Source: Brachionus plicatilis (taxonomy: Eukaryota > Rotifera > Eurotatoria > Ploima > Brachionidae). From it: a stretch of 64,000 bases of DNA. Below the pieces are notes generated by a model, which worked only from the letters and a program-made list of their open reading frames with translations, made no database searches and was not told the origin of the DNA. Numbering within the stretch: the stretch's first letter is position 1; the number at the start of each line of letters is the position of its first letter. The stretch is taken from positions 2,649,551-2,713,550 of the forward strand of contig QEOQ01000226.1 of assembly GCA_010279815.1 (NCBI GenBank), read 5' to 3'. This document shows positions 57,563-64,000 of this stretch, piece after piece. The position numbers were made by a program, and so were the translations under genes.

Positions 57563-60500
57563 TTAGATATTTAGCTTTGAGAAACTAAAAAACATTTCTT
57601 TTTAAATCTATTTTCCGAAACAAAAAGATAGGTTATCAGATCCAAATTATATGCTAGATAAAATTTTTTTATTATCTCTACTTTTTGACACAAAAATTAA
57701 TTTATTATACTTGTAGGTGAATGTGGTAAAATTTACTATTTGTTGTCTTTTGTTTAATATTTGATAATTTCAAATAAACGCACTTGTTTCCTCGTAGCCA
57801 AAAAAATCTAATAAAAATTGTTATGAAAATTTTTTATTTTTATTTTTTTTGAAAGGTTGTTTTTGGAAAAAAATAGAGCGTTCTTTGCTATTCCCATTAG
57901 CGAAAGCAACCGAGTGTGAAAATTTGATAGAAAAAAATTTGAAAATTTTGAAATGAATTTTTTAAAATTTTTGCCATCAAATTTAAATGTTAGAACCGGC
58001 TCTAAAAGCCCAAACCCAAGCAAATATTGGATTTAAACATAAGATTTTAAAGTGACTTTAGATAACACTCAATTTAACCCGGTCCATTTGGGCACTTGAA
58101 ATCTTTGGAGGCCAAACTTGACATTCATATCTTAGAATATTAAATTAAAAGTCAAATATTTGTTTTTTGAAAATTATCACGGTGATAAATAGGCTTCGCA
58201 ACTAGCCTGGATGGTTTTGAATTTAAATGACAAACGATCTTAGAAATTAATTATTATTTAAATAAAACTAACCTATTTTGACTTGAGTTCTCTCCTGAAT
58301 TGAATAAATATGTAAGAGAAAATAACTGCTTAATTTTAAAATGAATTAGGCTTTTTATATTTGTATCAGGTCATTCAAGCCCCTCAGATTTCTATGACTG
58401 CAAATATTTGCACTAACATAATTTTATGAAATAATTTCCAATCTTGTATGCTCTTTATTATTTAATAAAAATATTATTTATTATGAATTATCGATTTTGA
58501 ATGAGGAAAACTAAAATCGGATAGCGCAGACGGATCGCTTTAGAACTATTTAAATAAATCGATTTCAATCAGCAATTGACCGATCGAAACAGGAAATTTA
58601 CCTAGAAATCTATTAGCCAGAAAAGCTCTACAAAAACTAATTGAAATAATATTTGCCCCCAATCCTATTTCATTAATTAACTAAAATAATTTATTTTATC
58701 GGATTCTTTTTTAGAAAATTTTTGTCTTTTTTGACTTTATTTTATTCTCTTTGAGATAAAAATTTAATCTTTTTCCTATTTTTTAAAATTAGTTTACTTA
58801 AAAAAATGTTGTAAAATAAAACCAAATTTTATGAAAAAAGAAACTGTTCTAGTTTTAATTAAAATGTAATTTTAAAATTTAGTTATGTAACTAGATAATT
58901 ATCTTGAAAATAATTCAGATTTTGCTAATTAAAAGAATTTTTCTCCCTAAATACATTTACGAAAAGTTCACTAAATTGAAAAATTGCTAAACAAATGAAA
59001 AAGTTCATTTAAATCTAAAGTCTAAATTTTATTATCAAATGCTATTTGATGCAAGATACACAAGTTAATATTTAAACTCTGGATCTTATCAAATTTACAA
59101 TGATTAAAACATAAATAAAATTATTATTTATTGATCGATCGAGTCTAAGAAATTGTTAATTACTTCTTTTATGCTTAATCATAACTTAAAATTTTTTAGT
59201 TCAATAAATATTCACAATTTATAGATTATTATTCTTTATGCAAAATATATTCATTTTATTTTAATATTCAAACAACTTCATTATTTTTCTATTTAAATCT
59301 GAACGCTAAATTTATTAATTTATGATGAGCTTGAGTATGGAATTAAAAAACTTCAAGTTATAAAAAATGACATTATTTTAATTTTTTTATATTACACTTA
59401 TCTTATTTTCTTTGAAAAAAATGCTTAGATAATTTTTTAAAATATTAAGATTTCGAGTCTAAAATTTAACTGATTTAGTTCTTAATTTTTTTTTACCTTA
59501 ACTTTTACTTTAAGCCATTTAATATTTTTTTTTGATTAAAAATTTTTAGAAAATTAAATTTTATTAAAATAGATGCCTTGAAAAAAATTATAAAATAAGT
59601 TTCATTAACTGTTTCATTTTTTTATCATTAAACTTTTGATAAATTAAATTTAAGACTTCAGTTGAATTCCTGATAAATTGGATTAAAATGAATCAATTGT
59701 TTAAAAGATACATTTAACTTCCTTTTAATTAATAATGAAAAGGAATCGAATTATTTAACTTTATCTGTATTATATTTTTCATTTATTTAAATGGTTGCAA
59801 AGAATGTTAAAAAAATTATCATTTTTAAAACAAAATTCTCTCTTGTTTCTTGTATCTAATTTCATTGTATTAATTTAACAATTTCTTAATCAATATCATT
59901 GAAAGAAAAAATTAACTTACCTTTTCCGGATTTGGGTCAGTTTATCCTAATCGGTTAGTTTAAGAAAAAATAATTCAACTCTTTTTTTAAGGATTTTAAA
60001 TATCTAAAGATTAATTATAAAATCTATTTTCAGACTTGCCCAACTTTTTGGAAAACACAGTAGTTTTTTTATAAATTAATCCTTTTTTTTTTAATTTTAT
60101 AAAAACTCACTTTGAAAGTTGAACGCTCTAAATTAATTAAATTTTACACTTTTAAAAATCGATTGTTCAAAGACAAAAAAGGGCTAAAGACAATTTTTAT
60201 TAATTGTCAAATTTCTTGCTATCTTTTTATTTATTATAAATACAAAACCTTAATGTTATTATTTTATGGCAGACTAAGTCAAATTCTAGAACTTGATAGG
60301 AAATCTTGCTTTGTTATTTATTTATTTATTGAATAAATAAATTCGAAGAAAAAATATAAAATAAAATATTTTAATTGAATTAGTTTAAATAAAAAATCCT
60401 AAATTAAAATTTTTTAATGTTATATTTTTATTAAAATATTAAAAACACCTTTGATAAAATAAGCTTTAAAGATAAAATAAATGCATTTTATATTTGAAAT

Positions 60501-61365
60501 ATATTTAAAAAAAGATTAGAGAATTTGATAAATTGAAGTATTGTTTTTAGATTTGTTATAAAAACAAAATTTTCAAAAAAAATAAAATTTATTGAGAAAA
60601 GTGTAAACTAAGTGAAGGCTGAGAAATCCCATTCCGCCTTCGAGTATTGATGCTTAAGTCCAGCTGACCGCATACCATATACAACAATAGAACAACTTGG
60701 GCTGATCAATTTTACTTAAATTTAAAACCAATTTTTGTTATTAATTTTACGAAAGATTAAAAGCAGAGTTGAATTTGAATAAAATTAAGTCAAAAATTCT
60801 ATTAAATTTCAAGCGAATTTTTGAAATGTATTATTTTTAATTTATGTAACGTCAAATCTTACTGTGTAATTTTATTTTTTTTTTAAATTAAAAAAAAGAA
60901 AAATCAAATATAATATTTTATTTTTTCAATTAATTAAGCTCAATTAATAAATTCGTTCTAGAATCTGGAGTCGATACGACTCTGCAATTGTATGAGAGCA
61001 TTTGCAAATTTTCAAACAATTTACACATGAAAAAGTGCTTTTTCTCCAGTTTGCAGTTATTGATCAATCTTATACATTTTTTTGAAATTTGAATTTTTAA
61101 TAATTAATATTTTAATGTGACAGTAAATTTAATAAAATTCGTTCATTTATATTTATGACTTTAAAAAAATGTTTAAGAAAAGTTATATTTTCATATGATT
61201 CTTTATATATTTATAAGAGTTATTAAATATTTATGTGATAATTAATTTGTTTTAATGATAAATTATTTTTTATGTGAAAAATAATACTTTTTTTGGGTTT
61301 TACTAGATACTAGATACTAGTGTCTCCATATGGTAGCTAAAACGAGTAAAAATAAATAAATATCT
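57563..61365. other. Long AT-rich stretch; possible 5' UTR exon and coding-like islands
   Basis: On the minus strand a strong donor (GGAAAAG then GTAAGT) at about 59930 ends a short non-AT segment and could be a 5' untranslated exon of the gene at 57562. Two islands on the minus strand, about 61075-60920 (HFFMCKLFENLQMLSYN, CRVVSTPDSR) and 60715-60615 (YGMRSAGLKHQYSKAEW), read like protein but are short and unassigned. No other feature recognised. Confidence 0.4.
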
Positions 61366-62470
61366 TTATTTCCTGTTTGACTTGAAAAAATCATCAATTT
61401 TCTTTTTAAAACTGTTCTTGGTGCCTACTGAAATTCTTACAGTCGGCAATCGATTCCAATTGTTTACCACTCTATTTGATAAAAAGTGTTCCATTTGACT
61501 GATCCTTGTGAGTTTTTTAACTAATCTGTGCTTTCCTTTCCGTTTAGCCAGCTCATTCAATTTATGTCGAAATTGAATAAAAATGGTACCAAATTGAAGC
61601 TTAGGATTCACTGAGTCTACTGCTTTTTACAGAATCAAAAAAAAATTTTTTTCGTAATTTTTTTAAAAAAAGTTATCAGCATTTGAAGGTTTTTAAGCCA
61701 GAAAAAAAGGAATATGAAAAAAGTCAGCTATCATATGTACCCAACTTTCTCAATTTATGATCAAATTCGAAGTTTAATGCACCAAAATAAAGCTTAACAC
61801 CTAAATTTTTCAAATCTTTTTACAGACTGAAAAAAATTTTGTCAATTTAATGATAAATTTAAAACCATCAACTTGATTATTGCATTTGGATATGTTCATT
61901 CGAAAATTTAAGAACTCGATTAAGTCAGCTCTCTTTCTTCTCTCTTAGAGGGTCAATAGGTCCAAAATTTCTAGTCTTTTTTTATTTAAAAGTTATTTTA
62001 TGCTTTAAACAAGCTTTGAAGCTCTGATCTGTACTTTTTCTGGTGTATCTTCTAAATGGAGTCTTACAAATGCAACAAAAAGCGATCTAAACGATTCTTT
62101 AGACAAGAACTTGAAAGCCCTACTCAACTGATAGATAACAGTGGAGGCTGTTTTTTCAGCAAACGTGGCTTGTGGCTCCCATTTTTAGTTTGAACAAAGG
62201 ACAATTCCCAAATCAAGTCAAATCAAGTCAAATCAAATCAAATATATCAGTACTCTCTAATGGCTTACCATTCATTTTTTAGTAAAATAAAAATATTTGT
62301 TGTTGATTACCATAGCCTTGCACATCTCCACATCAAAATTTATCAACCATACATTTCACCATTCTACCAATCTATTCATATCAATAAGGGGACTTGCTAG
62401 GTCAAGTTGATTTTTTAAAATCGAAATTAACTTTGTGTCGTCTGCTTTAATTCAATTTCCTAAAATATCA
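61366..62470 (-). pseudogene. Decayed non-LTR retrotransposon, RT to 3' end
   Basis: Minus-strand frames give the RT active-site region KADDTKLISILKNQLD near 62440 (family YADDTKLIS), then LIDMNRLVEW, KWLINFDVEMCKAM-like sequence with a stop and one substitution, and the 3' end LVKKLTRISQMEHFLSNRVV, NNWNRLPTVR ending at 61366. The region between is noncoding through frameshifts. It belongs to the jockey/CR1 group but differs in sequence from the relic at 739-1545. Confidence 0.8.
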
Positions 62471-64000
62471 TCGAATCCATTAAGTTCTAACTTCTTTAAC
62501 CCTAAACCCTCTTTAATGATGCTCTATTTCAAAGTCAAGTCACTGACTTTTGAAATTTTTTTTCTGAAAAAAGTCATTTCAAAGACTTTGAAATAAAATG
62601 GCCGCTTTAATAATTACATGGAACGGCAAAAGACTTATTTTTGAAGAAAAAAAAAATTCAAGTCAAATCGTTTGACTTTAAATGACTTTATGACTTTTAA
62701 ACAACTTTGGTTACAACTAAACCATCATCAGGACTAAAAGCTGTTTGAAAATGCTTGCTGAATTTATTGTATATTATCATTTTATCTGAGATTAAGTTTC
62801 CAGAGTGAACGTTTTAAGACCTAACACGATCCTTGTCTATTATCTGGTCATTTAATTTGAAAAAATGCATTTGATTTATTTCTACAATTTCTGATACAGT
62901 GCTTTTATACAAGGTACAGAATGCGGTAAATCACGAAATTTACGCAATTTAAAACTATTTTTATTAAGCTTACGTAATCTTAAGTGAATATTTGTCGGTA
63001 AGGATATGTAAATTATAATAAAAATAAATTAAAATTTTAATTTAATTGAGTTCTTTTAATTAAATCAGACTGTTTAATGATTGACTTGAATCCGAGCTTT
63101 TTTTCTAACAAATGCATCGGAAAAAAAAGCACCGAGAAGATGTCTATCTTATTTTCAAATTTCTTTCTCTTAGCTAGTTCTTTTTTTTTTAATTTTTATT
63201 TTGAAAAAATATTTTGTAATAAATTAATTGTGGATAAGGCAAGCATATGAATTTTTTTTTAAATTTCTTTTTTTTTAACGAAATAAAATAATAATACAAA
63301 AAAATGATATCTACTGAAAATTTCACCAAAATTTTAATCATCATATTCAATATCAACATCAACATGTTTAAATATATAACAACATATTGCATGTGATTTG
63401 CAAGGGTAAATGTTAAAACTTAGGTATTTTTGAGAAATTTAAATTTAATAAAATACTTTTTCATTTTAGAGTAAAAATTGCGTAATTAATCTAGAAAAAT
63501 TTGAAAAAGAAAAAAGTCGTCATTTTGAAAACCCCAAATTGCAGACTTAATTTAAGGATATTTGAATTTTTTCTAATCTTTAAATTAAATTGAGTTCTTA
63601 TAACTAATAATAATAATAATAATAATAATAAAAATCAGCTACGGTGGTTGGTCCCACCAAACGAAAACCCATATAGAGAACGCTATAGTAGCTTTCAGAC
63701 AATTTTTTCCAATCTTTAAATTAAATTGGGTTCTTATAATTAAATAATATATTAAGTCAGATAGATCAAAATTTATTAAATATTTTAAGTCTTTGATCTC
63801 AAAAAAATATTTAAAGAAACAAATCCAAAGACTTTAAACAGTGAAATAGGTGTATGGTTGGCCAAATATTACAAGTCTTTTGATCAGCAGTCAAAAAAAG
63901 AAATTTATGAAGTATGAAGTTTATGAACCTTTTTCGTCAATAATTATTTCTTCAAATGGATTAATACAAAATAGTATAAGTTAAATAAATAGAGTTTTTT
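62471..64000. other. Terminal AT-rich region with hAT-like end and microsatellite
   Basis: 62530-62712 is rich in AAGTCAAGTC/GACTTT words and ends CTTTTAAACAACTTTG, the inverted hAT end seen at 5821. A TAA microsatellite lies at about 63606-63630. 63555-63605 and 63695-63745 are direct repeats (TCTTTAAATTAAATTGRGTT). No genes recognised. Confidence 0.5.

Noticed and set aside
63600..63632. TAA trinucleotide run
   Set aside because: Ordinary microsatellite, noted only as part of the terminal region.

Overview
This is a very AT-rich metazoan nuclear window. Its genes are split by many short introns (mostly 44-60 nt), interspersed with a few long introns loaded with transposon relics. The gene set (MMS22L, gephyrin, MED7, MED18, a failed-axon-connections-like GST protein), spliceosomal U2 snRNA genes, Penelope-like elements, MULE relics of FLYWCH/SWIM type and compact introns would suit a small invertebrate. 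A monogonont rotifer such as Brachionus is my best guess, but that rests on general resemblance and not on any search. Gene models below were built by hand from reading frames, splice phases and remembered family sequences; every exon junction listed keeps the reading frame.

Layout. 1-0.3 kb: 5' end of an unrecognised gene (minus). 0.7-1.5 kb: decayed non-LTR reverse transcriptase. 2.0-10.9 kb: MMS22L, minus, at least 15 exons, with a hAT-derived insertion in one long intron. 11.1-12.7 kb: secreted ShKT plus EF-hand protein, minus. 15.7-16.5 kb: MED18, plus. 16.6-25.0 kb: three dispersed copies of a unit of about 0.4-0.45 kb carrying a complete U2 snRNA gene, interleaved with a truncated Penelope-like element, the first of four related four-transmembrane protein genes, and nested MITEs. 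25.9-31.6 kb: gephyrin, minus, eight exons, head-to-head with intronless, GC-rich MED7 (31.8-32.8 kb, plus). 33-38.8 kb: a transposon-rich stretch (several foldback/MITE elements, a giant palindrome, a MULE relic, a 1.2-kb insertion). 39.2-39.8 kb: second four-TM gene. 41.3-42.9 kb: MULE relic and repeats. 44.8-46.0 kb: FAXC-like gene. 48.0-48.3 kb: a tiny RRM-like protein with an 8-nt first coding exon. 49.9-50.7 kb: Merlin-like MITE with a transposase remnant. 51.5-52.2 and 56.8-57.6 kb: third and fourth four-TM genes. The rest to 64 kb is AT-rich DNA with LINE and hAT relics.

Functional threads. MED7 and MED18 are both Mediator subunits, MMS22L is a replication-fork repair factor, and gephyrin makes the molybdenum cofactor and (in vertebrates) scaffolds receptors. 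They do not form an operon; the only obvious shared control region is the 256-bp gap between the divergent gephyrin and MED7 starts. The least explained content is the four-TM family, the U2 dispersal, and several families of long-inverted-repeat elements whose boundaries can be read from target-site duplications.
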